Source: Actinomadura hibisca NBRC 15177
GTDB lineage: Bacteria; Actinomycetota; Actinomycetes; Streptosporangiales; Streptosporangiaceae
DNA length: 38,153 nucleotides
NCBI RefSeq assembly: GCF_001552635.1
Contig: NZ_BCRO01000115.1
Coordinates: 1 to 38,153 of the forward strand
Direction of reading: 5' to 3'
The translations under genes were made by a program, and so were the position numbers. This document shows positions 30,711 to 38,153 of this stretch, piece after piece (position 1 is the stretch's first letter; every line of letters begins with the position of its first letter). Under the pieces are notes generated by a model that had not been told where the DNA came from, searched no databases, and saw only the letters and a list, made by a program, of their open reading frames with translations.

Positions 30711-31496
30711 TTAGAGGAAACCCCGTCGCCGGCCGGCCTGCTGGAGGAAGCCGTCGAGCTGCTGCTCCCAGTTGTTCTGGCCGACCGTCGCGTAGTCGAC
30801 GGTGAAGCGGGCGAACGAGTCGTGGCCCTCGGTGAGGACCCCGCCGCGCTTGTCCAGCTCCAGCACGACCTCCATCGACTGCGGGTAGGAGACGAAGGTC
30901 ACCTCCAGCTGCTTGATGCCGCGCGCGTAGTGGCCCGGCGGGTAGTACTCGATCTCCTGGTAGAACGGCAGCTCCTGGTGCACGCCCCAGATGCGGCCCT
31001 TCTCGCAGTCGGCGTTGCGGAACTGGAAGCCGAGGTTCTGGAAGGCCGCGAGGATGCGCTCCTGTGCCGGGAGCGGGTGCACCGCGATCGGGTCGAGGTC
31101 GGTGGCGTCGACCGCGCGCGCGACCTCCAGTTCGGTGGACAGGCCCACGGTGGTGCCGTGCAGCGGGCGGCCGTACAGGTGCGTGAGCGGCGCCTCCCAC
31201 GGGATCGGGAAGCTGAACGGGACGCTGTAGCGCGCGCCGTCGTCCAGCCGGAACGGGCCCGACACCCTGATCTTGGAGTACTCCAGGTTGGAGGCGTACT
31301 CGTTGTCGCCGGACTCGACCTCGACGCGGGTCCGCAGCGCCAGGTTCACCCCGAGGACGTCGGAGTCGTGCTTGCCGCCCAGGATCGTGACCTCGCCGGT
31401 GACGGTCCCGCCCGGCGTGGTGCTGGGGTTGTGCAGGACGGTCTCGACCTCCGGGCCCCCGATGCCGGCCGCCTGCATGAGCTTCTTGAAGACCAC
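30711..31496 (-). CDS. Spo0M-type sporulation-control protein
   Basis: 261 aa from GTG 31496, which has GGGAGG nine bases upstream; MVFKKL is the usual opening of actinobacterial members. An arrestin-like beta-sandwich domain (VETVLHNPSTTPGGTVTGEV, then VNLALRTRVEVESG and VPFSFPIPWEAPLT) is followed by a second sheet and a helical end (NWEQQLDGFLQQAG). Spo0M controls sporulation in Bacillus; in actinomycetes its role is poorly known. It lies just upstream of the repeat-fold membrane protein on the same strand, about 40 bp away. Confidence 0.9.
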   Translation of the reverse strand: MVFKKLMQAAGIGGPEVETVLHNPSTTPGGTVTGEVTILGGKHDSDVLGVNLALRTRVEVESGDNEYASNLEYSKIRVSGPFRLDDGARYSVPFSFPIPWEAPLTHLYGRPLHGTTVGLSTELEVARAVDATDLDPIAVHPLPAQERILAAFQNLGFQFRNADCEKGRIWGVHQELPFYQEIEYYPPGHYARGIKQLEVTFVSYPQSMEVVLELDKRGGVLTEGHDSFARFTVDYATVGQNNWEQQLDGFLQQAGRRRGFL

Positions 31497-31712
31497 GTGT
31501 CGCTTCCTCCCGTGCGTGGACACATCCCGTCCAGTAGACGCCCTGGGAGGACGTTACGTTCCCGGCCCCGCGATCGGGGAACAACCGGTCATTTCCCTTG
31601 GTTATGGTGGAGTGCGAGGGCCCTTTTCGGTCCTCCCGGACGAGGAGCGCGCCGTACCCGGCAGGCAAAGACGACGCGCACGACCACCGTCGCCTCTCCC
31701 GGGAGAATGATC

Positions 31713-32033
31713 ATGGCCTGGCTCCTCGTCGTCGTCGCCGGACTCTTCGAAGTCGCGATGGCCCTGTGCCTCAAGCTCAGCAAGGGTTTCTCCGCACCGC
31801 TGCCCAGCGTGGGCTTCCTGGTGTTCGCCGCCGTCAGCTTCGGGCTGCTGAACCTCGCGCTGCGCACCCTGGACGTCGGCACCGCCTACGCCGTCTGGGT
31901 CGGCATCGGCGCGGTCGGCACCGCCGCGCTGGGGATGCTGGTGATGGGCGACCAGGTGTCCGCCCTCAAGATCGGCGCGCTGGTGCTGATCATCATCGGC
32001 GTCGTCGGGCTCAACCTCGCCGGCGGGCACTGA
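31713..32033 (+). CDS. SMR family exporter (Gdx/SugE-like)
   Basis: 106 aa, four TM segments. GGGAG lies seven bases before ATG 31713. LFEVAMALCLKLSKGF contains the essential membrane Glu of SMR proteins in the SugE-like context L-x-V-x2-A-x2-L-K. TLDVGTAYAVWVGIGAVG in TM3 (written here as GTAYAVWVGIGAVG) matches the guanidinium exporter branch better than EmrE. SMR exporters work as antiparallel homodimers or paired heterodimers; only one gene is present. A strong terminator follows. Confidence 0.92.
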   Translation: MAWLLVVVAGLFEVAMALCLKLSKGFSAPLPSVGFLVFAAVSFGLLNLALRTLDVGTAYAVWVGIGAVGTAALGMLVMGDQVSALKIGALVLIIIGVVGLNLAGGH

Positions 32034-32047
32034 CCGCCGGAACGGCG

Positions 32048-32085
32048 AAGCCCCCGGCCCCGGAATCGTCCGGGGCCGGGGGCTT
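32048..32085. terminator. Strong bidirectional terminator
   Basis: A perfect 17-bp stem (32048-32064 with 32069-32085) around the loop ATCG, flanked by AA on the left and TT on the right. It separates the SMR gene from the UDP-glucose dehydrogenase gene, which converge here, and is suited to ending transcripts in both directions. Confidence 0.9.
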
Positions 32086-32094
32086 TCGTTGCTC

Positions 32095-33420
32095 TTAGGA
32101 CCTGCCCAACGCCCGGTACTCCCAGCCCGCGTCGCGCCACTGCTTGGCGTCCAGCACGTGGCGGCCGTCCACGATCCGCTTGGTCCGCACGACCTGCGCC
32201 AGCGCGTCCGGGTCGATCTCGCGGAAGTCGGCCCACTCGGTCAGCAGCACCACCACGTCGGCGTCCTGCGCCACGTCCAGCGCGCTCTCGCCGTAGCGCA
32301 GCTCCGGGAAGGCGCGGCGCGCGTTGTCCAGCGCCGCCGGGTCGTAGACCCGCACGTGCCCGCCCAGGCCGTGCATGGTGCGCGCCACGTCCAGGGCGGG
32401 CGCGTCGCGGATGTCGTCGGAGTTCGGTTTGAACGCCGCGCCCCAGCACGCGATCCGCGCGCCGGAGATCTGGCCGCCCAGCAGCTCGCGCACCAGGTCG
32501 ACGGTGCGGGCGCGGCGGCGGCGGTTGATGTCGTCCACCTCGCGCAGGAACGACACCGCCTGCCCGACGCCGATCTCCTCGGCGCGGTGCGCGAACGCGC
32601 GGATGTCCTTGGGCAGGCAACCCCCGCCGAAGCCGAGGCCCGGCTTGAGGAATTTGCCGCCGATCCGGTCGTCCAGGGCCAGCGAGTCGGCCAGGTCCTT
32701 CACGTCCGCGCCGACGGCCTCGCACACCTCGGCCATCGCGTTGATGTAGGAGATCTTGGTGGCGAGGAACGAGTTGGCCGCCACCTTCACCAGCTCGGCG
32801 GTGGCGAGGTCGGTGGTCACCACCGGCGTGCCCTGCTCCAGGATCGGCGCGAACGCCGCGCGCAACCGCTGCTCGGCCCACTCCGACGCCACCCCGAACA
32901 CCAGCCGGTCGGGGTGCATCGTGTCGTCCACCGCGAAGCCCTCGCGCAGGAACTCGGGGTTCCACGCCAGCTCCACGTCCGTGCCCGCCGGGGCCAGCTC
33001 CTGCACCATCGAGGTCAGGCGCGCGGCCGTGCCGACCGGGACCGTCGACTTGCCGACCACCAGCGCGCGCCGGTCCAGGTGCGCGGCCAGCGCCGACACC
33101 GACGCCTCCACGTAGGTGAGGTCGCAGGCGTCCGAGCCGGGCTGCTGCGGGGTGCCCACGCAGATGAAGTGCACGTCGCCGAAGCGCCCCGCCTCCTCGA
33201 AGGAGGTCGTGAAGCGCAGCCGCCCCGACTCCAGCGCCTTGGCCAGCAGTTCGGGCAGGCCCGGCTCGAAGAACGGGACCGTGCCGGACGCGAGCTGCGC
33301 GATCTTGCGCTCGTCCACGTCCACGCCCAGCACCTCGTAGCCCAGCACCGCCATGCAGATGGCGTGCGTGGCGCCGAGGTAACCGGTGCCGATCACGGTG
33401 AGCCTCGGGGAATCGTTCAT
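32095..33420 (-). CDS. ugd: UDP-glucose 6-dehydrogenase
   Basis: 441 aa from ATG 33420, with a purine-rich ribosome site. The NAD motif is GTGYLG (11-16). Conserved motifs include VGTPQ, GKSTVPVGT, NPEFLREG and the catalytic Cys268 in GFGGGCLPKD, with the NAD/UDP-binding AFKPNSDDIRDAP later. It oxidises UDP-glucose to UDP-glucuronate with two NAD. It is the last gene of a leftward unit with three beta-helix proteins, so the UDP-glucuronate probably feeds a uronic-acid-containing polymer. Confidence 0.96.
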   Translation of the reverse strand: MNDSPRLTVIGTGYLGATHAICMAVLGYEVLGVDVDERKIAQLASGTVPFFEPGLPELLAKALESGRLRFTTSFEEAGRFGDVHFICVGTPQQPGSDACDLTYVEASVSALAAHLDRRALVVGKSTVPVGTAARLTSMVQELAPAGTDVELAWNPEFLREGFAVDDTMHPDRLVFGVASEWAEQRLRAAFAPILEQGTPVVTTDLATAELVKVAANSFLATKISYINAMAEVCEAVGADVKDLADSLALDDRIGGKFLKPGLGFGGGCLPKDIRAFAHRAEEIGVGQAVSFLREVDDINRRRRARTVDLVRELLGGQISGARIACWGAAFKPNSDDIRDAPALDVARTMHGLGGHVRVYDPAALDNARRAFPELRYGESALDVAQDADVVVLLTEWADFREIDPDALAQVVRTKRIVDGRHVLDAKQWRDAGWEYRALGRS

Positions 33421-33457
33421 GACCTCTCCCTTTCGTGTGTGCGTCTCCCGCAGGCCC

Positions 33458-34627
33458 TCAGGAGCACGTGCCCTTGTTGAGCAGCTTGCCGCCGGCGACC
33501 TTGTTGTCGCAGGCGACGGTGTTGCCGTCGGAGAACAGGGCGATCCCGAATCCGCCCCTGCCTCCACGAAGATCCATGACGTTGCCCCGGAAGGTGTTCC
33601 CGGTGCCCCAGCCCTGGTACTCCCGGTGCGTCTGGAAACCGTCGGCGACGGTCCGCGCGCCCCGGTTGCCCTCGATGAGGTAGCCGTTGCCCTTCACGTC
33701 CACCCACGAGTCGTTCACCTTGTCGCCCGACAGTTTCGACCCGTCGAAGGCGTTCCCGGCGATACGGCCGCCGGTGGTGCCCTCCTTGACGTCCACGGCC
33801 TCGGCCGTGGCCTGGACGCGGTTGCCCACCACCAGGTTGTTGTCGCTCTTGTCGGGTTGCCCCTGGGTGAGGGCGGCCCAGTTCTTGTGCGAGGAACCGA
33901 GGTAGATGCCCTCGCCGAACCGGGGGTTGCGCCGCCCCGTGTTGTAGATCCGGTTGCGCTGCACGGTGTTGCCGGTGCTGAACCGGCGCAGGTGGACGGC
34001 CTCGTCGCCGACCTCGCGCACGGTCAGGCCCTGGATCACCGTGCCGCTGGAGCCGTCCAGCATCACGCCCTTCTGGCTGCGCTGCACGGTGAAGCCGACC
34101 AGCCGCCAGTGCCCCGCGTTCTCCAGGTGGAAGCCGTAGCCCTTGCCGGTGTCGGTACCGTCCAGGACCGTCTTCGGCGACCCGCACACGAAGATCGGCT
34201 TGTCCGGGGCGCCGGAGCGCTGGCTGCGGTAGCGGCCCTTGTAGACGCCCGGGGCCAGCCGGATCACCTCGCCGGGTTCGGCGACGTTCAGCCTCTTCTG
34301 GAGCTCCACCGGCGTGCGGACGGTGACGGTGGGCGGCGGGCACTGGACCGGCGCGGCCTGCTGGGGCAGCGGCAGGTTCTGCGGCGCGGGCGGCGCGGCG
34401 GGGGCCTCGCCCGGTCCGGCGCCGGTCGTGGGCGAGGCCCCGGCCTCGCCCGCGTTGCCGGACGCGCCCGGCGGCTGCGAGACCGGCGTCAGCGGGAACG
34501 GGTCGCCGGCCGAGGTCTTGCCGGACGGCCCGTCGTCCCCGCCGGTGAGCAGCAGGACGGTGCCGCTGGTGGCCACGGCTCCGGCCACCAGCAGCCCGGC
34601 GAACTTGAGATCGATCTTCAGGAGCAC
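33458..34627 (-). CDS. Membrane-anchored parallel beta-helix protein, paralogue A
   Basis: 389 aa from GTG 34627, overlapping the stop of its paralogue by 10 bp. A short cytoplasmic start (MLLKIDLKF) and one TM segment (about 10-28) are followed by a Pro/Gly/Ala-rich linker to about 95, then a right-handed parallel beta-helix of PbH1-type turns (GFTVQRSQKGVMLDG; GNTVQRNRIYNTG; NGYLIEGNRGARTV). Strongly conserved with the paralogue are EGIYLG, DKSDNN, AEAVDVKEGTTGG, DSWVDVKGNGYLIEGN and the Cys near the end. Such folds occur in polysaccharide lyases and epimerases. No classical DPHD epimerase motif is present, so the activity is unassigned. Confidence 0.85.
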   Translation of the reverse strand: MLLKIDLKFAGLLVAGAVATSGTVLLLTGGDDGPSGKTSAGDPFPLTPVSQPPGASGNAGEAGASPTTGAGPGEAPAAPPAPQNLPLPQQAAPVQCPPPTVTVRTPVELQKRLNVAEPGEVIRLAPGVYKGRYRSQRSGAPDKPIFVCGSPKTVLDGTDTGKGYGFHLENAGHWRLVGFTVQRSQKGVMLDGSSGTVIQGLTVREVGDEAVHLRRFSTGNTVQRNRIYNTGRRNPRFGEGIYLGSSHKNWAALTQGQPDKSDNNLVVGNRVQATAEAVDVKEGTTGGRIAGNAFDGSKLSGDKVNDSWVDVKGNGYLIEGNRGARTVADGFQTHREYQGWGTGNTFRGNVMDLRGGRGGFGIALFSDGNTVACDNKVAGGKLLNKGTCS

Positions 34628-35790
34628 TGGCCCTTCTTGGTCAGCTGGCCGCCCCGCACCTTGTTGTCGCAGGCGATCGTGTTGCCGCCCACGGTGTCGT
34701 TGATGCCGACGCCGTTGCCGCCGGCCAGGTCGAGGGTGTTGCCCCGGAAGGTGTTGCCGGTGCCCCAGCCGTCGACGATCTTGTGGGTCTGGAAGCCGTC
34801 GGCGGGCGTCTTGGTGCCCCGGTTGCCCTCGATGAGGTAGCCGTTGCCCTTGACGTCGATCCAGGAGTCGTTGTGCTTGTCGCCGCCGGTCACCGAGCCG
34901 TCGAAGACGTTCCCGATGATCTTTCCGCCGGTGGTGCCCTCCTTGATGTCGACCGCCTCGGCCGTGGCCCGGATGACGTTGCCCCGCACCACGTTGTTGT
35001 CGCTCTTGTCGATCTTCCCGCCGGAGAACTTCTTCCAGTTCGACTGCGCCGTGCCGAGGTACACGCCCTCGCCGAACTTCTCGCGCCGCAGCCCGGTGTT
35101 GTAGATCTTGTTGTACTGCACGGTGTTGCCGGTCGAGAAGTTGCGCAGGTGGATGGCCTCGTCGCCGATGTCGTGCACGGTCAGCCCCTGGATGAGCGAC
35201 CCGTTGCTGGTGTCGGCCATCACGCCCTTCTGGCTGTTCTGCACGGTGAAGCCGACCAGCCGCCAGTAGTTCGCCTTGTTCAGGTGGAAGGCGTAGCCCT
35301 TCTTCACGCCGCCGCCGTCGAGCACCGCGCCCTGGTCGCCGCACAGCCAGATCGGCTGGCTCTGGGTGCCCGACGCCTGCGCGACGAACTTGCCCTCGTA
35401 GGTGCCCGCCGCCATCTTGATGACGTCGCCCGGCTTGGCGCTGCGCAGCGCGTCCTCCAGGCTCCGGGTGTCCTTGACGGTCTTGGTCGGCCCCGGGCAG
35501 GCCACCTTGCCCTCACCGGCCGGCACGGGCAGCGCCAGCGGGGCGCCCGGCTGCGCGCCGCCGCCCTTGTCGTCGCCGCCGCCCTTGTCCTCCTCGTCGC
35601 CGCCGTCCTCGATCTCGGGCGCGGTGCCCGGTTCGTCGCCGTTCCGGTCCGGCCGCACCGGTCCCTCGTTCGCCGTCCGCTTCGTCTTGTCGTCGCCGTT
35701 CATGCCCGCGACCAGGAACGCGAGGCCGCCCATGACCAGCGCACCGATCAGCAGCCCCACGACGAACTTCACGTCGATCTTGATAGTCAT
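34618..35790 (-). CDS. Membrane-anchored parallel beta-helix protein, paralogue B
   Basis: 390 aa from ATG 35790. TM at about 8-28 (VVGLLIGALVMGGLAFLVAG), then an acidic Gly/Asp/Glu linker (about 31-95), then the beta-helix from about 110. Four Cys (98, 150, 374, 389) probably form disulfides, fitting an extracytoplasmic location. Conserved blocks include EGVYLG (241-246), DKSDNN (261-266), AEAVDIKEGTTGG, DSWIDVKGNGYLIEGN and DGFQTH. It is a tandem duplicate of paralogue A, with well-conserved helix turns and divergent linkers. Likely polymer-binding or polymer-cleaving; no catalytic residues are proven. Confidence 0.85.
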   Translation of the reverse strand: MTIKIDVKFVVGLLIGALVMGGLAFLVAGMNGDDKTKRTANEGPVRPDRNGDEPGTAPEIEDGGDEEDKGGGDDKGGGAQPGAPLALPVPAGEGKVACPGPTKTVKDTRSLEDALRSAKPGDVIKMAAGTYEGKFVAQASGTQSQPIWLCGDQGAVLDGGGVKKGYAFHLNKANYWRLVGFTVQNSQKGVMADTSNGSLIQGLTVHDIGDEAIHLRNFSTGNTVQYNKIYNTGLRREKFGEGVYLGTAQSNWKKFSGGKIDKSDNNVVRGNVIRATAEAVDIKEGTTGGKIIGNVFDGSVTGGDKHNDSWIDVKGNGYLIEGNRGTKTPADGFQTHKIVDGWGTGNTFRGNTLDLAGGNGVGINDTVGGNTIACDNKVRGGQLTKKGQCS

Positions 35791-35829
35791 GCCGGTCCCA
35801 CTCCTTCGATGACCGCTCACCGTCGCCTG

Positions 35830-37842
35830 CTACCGGCCGGACGCCGCGCCGACCCGCTCCCCGTCCGCTCCGGACGGGCCGGACGGGCCGGGCGGCGCGG
35901 CGGCCGGGGCGCGGCGCAGCAGCCGCACGGGGCGCTCTTCGAGTTTGTCCTGATGCTCGTACGGGTGGCCGCCGCGGCGCCCGATCCGCATCCCGGCCCC
36001 GCGGGAGCGGAACATGGAGATCGCCACCAGCAGGAAGACGCTCGCCCAGATGATGTTCATCGGCTTGAAGACGCGCTTCACCCACGTCCAGAAGCCCGCC
36101 GTCTTGTTCCAGCCCTGGACGTTGTTGCCGGAGTTCACGTACGCGCCGGTGGCGCGGTCCACGTCGTAGACGCTGGTGCCCGCCCCGCTGAAGGTGTTGC
36201 CGGTGATCTGCGCCCCGGCGGCGTTGCCGCGCAGCGTCAGCGCGTGCCGGGACGCGCCCTGCACGGTGTTGCCGTTGATGACGCTGTTGGCGTCGCGCAG
36301 GTACAGCGCGGTCTCGGTGCCGGTGATGACGTTGCCCGACACCGTCCCGCCGGTGACGCCGTCGCGCAGCACCACGCCCTGCCGGGCCGGATTCGCGATC
36401 TGGTTGCCCGCGATGTTGGCGCGCACCGTCCTGTCGCGCGCCACGATGCCCATGTCGCCGCCCTGGATCTTGCTGTTCTGCACGGTGACGTTGTCGCCGC
36501 CCAGGATCTCCACGCCGTAGCGGCGGTTGTCGCGCGCGGTGCTGCTGGCCACCGTGTTGTCGCCGAACGCCTGGATCGACTCGCCCGACGCCGACGGCCC
36601 CTCGGCCAGCGGCTGCCCGTCCAGCGTGAAGCCGTTGCCGCCGTTCTCCTGCGCGGTGCAGTTGGTGACCCGCACGCCCTCGGTGCCGCGCGACAACACG
36701 AACCCGTCGCCGCGGCTGCGCGTCACCGTGGTGTTCTCGATGGTGGCGTTCTTGGCGAAGCGGTGCAGCAGCACCCCGTCCACCAGGCTGCCGGTGATGG
36801 TGTTGTTGGTGATCTGGGTGCGGTTGGCGGCGGTGACGAAGATGCCGTAGGCGTTGCCGCTGATGGTGGAGTGGTCCACCGACCCGTTCACCAGGTTGGC
36901 GACCGGCACGTGGAAGGTGCCGCCGGTCCCGCCGCCGGGCGCGGCCTTCACCTCGATCTCCTCCCGGTTGCCCCGGGTGACGTCGGCGGTGCCGTTGGGC
37001 AGCAGGAACCGGTGCGCCGCGCCGGTCGGCGCGGCCAGCCGCTCGGCCGCCGAGTCGGGCCGGTCCGAGCCGGTCAGCGCCAGCCCGCCGGTGCGGCCGC
37101 TCCAGAACCCGAGGTCGGAGAAGTGCGCGTACTTGGACGTGAACTCGCCGCCGATCGCGCGGATGTAGGAGCGGCCGTCGGCGACCTCGGTGTCGGGCTT
37201 GTGCGACTCGTCGTTCCAGCTGGTGAACCGCACCGGGTTCTGCGCCGAGCCGTTGATCTTCACGGTGGCCCCGGCGCTGACGATCGAGGTGAACGCGCCC
37301 GGCACGCTGCGCATCCGGATGGTGAGCGGCCCCGAGGCGCTCTGCAGGATCAGCTTGGCCCCGCGCGCCGCGAAGATGTTGACGCCCAGCAGGTAGGAGC
37401 CGTCGCTCTGCTTCTGGAAGTCCTGCCCGCCGAGCTTGGCCAGCTCGGTCACGTAGTAGGGGTCCTTGCGCTGCGGCAGCACCAGCGTGCGGCCGTTGGC
37501 GGAGCTCGCCACGTGCGGCGAGCGCGCCGTGGCCGCCACCGCGCCGCCGCCGGCGAGGTCGGACTCGTGCTTGGCGCGGACCTGCATGACCCGCAGATCC
37601 TCCTGGTCCACCAGCGTGGCCTGCTGCTTGGCGGAGTTGGGGGAGACCTGGTTGACGGGCGGCAGGTCGTCGTCGCCGCCTGAGAAGTAGGTGCGGAGGG
37701 CGTAGGTGCCGCCGCCCGCCAGGCCCAGCACGAGGATGGTGGTGATGACCTTGCCGTAGGCGCCCTTCTTCTTGGGCGGGGCCTCGCCGTAGGTCTGCTG
37801 CGGCGCGGGGGTCTCGGCGTCCTTCTTGGCGTGGGTCCCCAT
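35830..37842 (-). CDS. Two-TM parallel beta-helix protein
   Basis: 670 aa. A basic cytoplasmic start, TM1 (about 31-50), then an extracytoplasmic region: a linker and beta domain to about 330, followed by ten or more PbH1 turns (STISGNAYGIFVTAANRTQITNNTITG in outline: SGNAYGIFV, NRTQITNNTI, NATIENTTVTRS, NGNTVQGASRHALTLRGN). TM2 (about 600-620, IIWASVFLLVAISMF) precedes a basic, Pro-rich cytoplasmic tail. It resembles periplasmic beta-helix components of exopolysaccharide export or modification systems such as AlgG-like proteins, but lacks DPHD. It is preceded by the gene that runs off the window with one base between them, and followed 40 bp later by paralogue B. Confidence 0.85.
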   Translation of the reverse strand: MGTHAKKDAETPAPQQTYGEAPPKKKGAYGKVITTILVLGLAGGGTYALRTYFSGGDDDLPPVNQVSPNSAKQQATLVDQEDLRVMQVRAKHESDLAGGGAVAATARSPHVASSANGRTLVLPQRKDPYYVTELAKLGGQDFQKQSDGSYLLGVNIFAARGAKLILQSASGPLTIRMRSVPGAFTSIVSAGATVKINGSAQNPVRFTSWNDESHKPDTEVADGRSYIRAIGGEFTSKYAHFSDLGFWSGRTGGLALTGSDRPDSAAERLAAPTGAAHRFLLPNGTADVTRGNREEIEVKAAPGGGTGGTFHVPVANLVNGSVDHSTISGNAYGIFVTAANRTQITNNTITGSLVDGVLLHRFAKNATIENTTVTRSRGDGFVLSRGTEGVRVTNCTAQENGGNGFTLDGQPLAEGPSASGESIQAFGDNTVASSTARDNRRYGVEILGGDNVTVQNSKIQGGDMGIVARDRTVRANIAGNQIANPARQGVVLRDGVTGGTVSGNVITGTETALYLRDANSVINGNTVQGASRHALTLRGNAAGAQITGNTFSGAGTSVYDVDRATGAYVNSGNNVQGWNKTAGFWTWVKRVFKPMNIIWASVFLLVAISMFRSRGAGMRIGRRGGHPYEHQDKLEERPVRLLRRAPAAAPPGPSGPSGADGERVGAASGR

Positions 37843-37843
37843 G

Positions 37844-38153
37844 TCAGGCGCCCCCTCCGTTGGGTTGCGGGACGCCCTGGCGCGGGGTCGGGTGCGTGGA
37901 GGAGCGGCCGTGCCCGTTGCCGTTGGCGGGCGCGTGCGGCGCGGCCAGCGGCTGGGCCCCGGCGGGCTGCGGGACGCGCGGTTGCGCGCCGCCCGGTCCG
38001 GCGACGTGCCGGTCGGTGGACGGCTGCGGCACGAGCGGCCGCGCGGCCTGCGCGGGCTGCTCCGGCGCGGGCTGTGCCGGCGCGGGCTGTGCCGGCGCGG
38101 GCTGTGCCGGTACCGGGTGGGCGTCCGGCGCGGACCGCACGGCCTGCGCGGAC
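37844..38153 (-). CDS. C-terminus of a proline/alanine-rich protein, cut by the window
   Basis: About 100 C-terminal residues are visible and the frame runs off the right edge. The visible part is low-complexity, with AQPAP repeats followed by Pro/Gly/His-rich sequence ending PQPNGGGA. The stop is one base from the start of the two-TM beta-helix gene, so this is the preceding gene of the same operon. A polymerising glycosyltransferase with a disordered tail would fit the context, but nothing visible proves it. Confidence 0.6.
   Translation of the reverse strand, partial: SAQAVRSAPDAHPVPAQPAPAQPAPAQPAPEQPAQAARPLVPQPSTDRHVAGPGGAQPRVPQPAGAQPLAAPHAPANGNGHGRSSTHPTPRQGVPQPNGGGA
38051..38110. repeat. 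Four tandem 15-bp coding repeats
   Basis: CGCGGGCTGTGCCGG (first copy with CTCC in place of GTGCC positions) repeats four times from 38051 to 38110. On the minus strand it encodes the five-residue unit AQPAP, in frame, near the C-terminus of the partial gene. Near-identity of the last three copies suggests recent slippage. Confidence 0.85.

Noticed and set aside
31524..31712. Guanidine riboswitch ahead of the Gdx-like SMR gene
   Set aside because: The family context makes it attractive and GC-rich stems are present, but I could not find the paired ACGR tetraloop hairpins of the class II or III type nor the conserved ykkC core. A covariance-model search with RF00442, RF01068 and RF01763 would settle it.
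33458..37842. Beta-helix proteins as alginate C5-epimerases
   Set aside because: The DPHD catalytic motif of AlgG/AlgE-type enzymes is absent from all three proteins.

Overview
The window comes from the chromosome of a very high-GC actinomycete. Evidence: strong G/C bias at third codon positions, many GTG/TTG starts, several promoters whose -10 box lies 6-9 nt before the start codon (leaderless transcription), a WhiB protein, a Spo0M-type sporulation protein, a DUF3618/holin-X pair, and a ppk - Nudix/histidine-phosphatase neighbourhood like that of mycobacterial mutT1. A member of the Streptosporangiales such as Actinomadura is my best guess, but this is inference. No rRNA, tRNA, CRISPR array or intact insertion sequence was seen.

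Layout. 1-523: gene-free repeats, with a 24-bp perfect palindrome and a decaying 20-bp tandem repeat. 524-2136 (-): lipoprotein L,D-transpeptidase followed by a secreted protein with a collagen-like tail. 2639-8487: MarR regulator, then a signalling block with a PP2C-like protein that has lost a metal-site Asp, a CheY-like receiver, a CHASE3-type histidine kinase, a receiver-PP2C phosphatase and a divergent STAS protein. 8741-12097 (-): CxxC/proline-rich protein, gamma-glutamylcyclotransferase, pentapeptide-repeat membrane protein, DUF3618 and holin-X. 12453-17010: polyphosphate block, with a PHO-box-like repeat, ppk, mutT1 and a convergent CYTH-CHAD protein. 17115-20475: SnoaL-like protein, LysR regulator, APC permease and lipoprotein.

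20613-25869 is an accessory interval. It opens with a HAD-hydrolase gene cut off after about 33 codons, then AT-richer DNA, then a translationally coupled pair: a DUF4365 (restriction-nuclease-fold-like) protein and an unrecognised 402-aa protein. I consider this pair the best candidate for an undescribed, possibly defence-related, system. GNAT enzymes, an XRE-TPR regulator with repeat-rich upstream DNA and two tiny overlapping genes follow.

25911-32033: a tandem 15-bp operator-like repeat between GNAT and whiB, quinone oxidoreductase, rhomboid protease, DoxX protein, SDR, a second repeat-fold membrane protein, Spo0M and an SMR exporter ending at a strong terminator. 32095-38153 (-): a polysaccharide-type operon, read from the right edge: a proline/alanine-rich C-terminus (gene cut by the window), a two-TM beta-helix protein, two tandem paralogous beta-helix proteins and UDP-glucose 6-dehydrogenase. 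Together these suggest production and remodelling of a uronic-acid-containing envelope or extracellular polymer.
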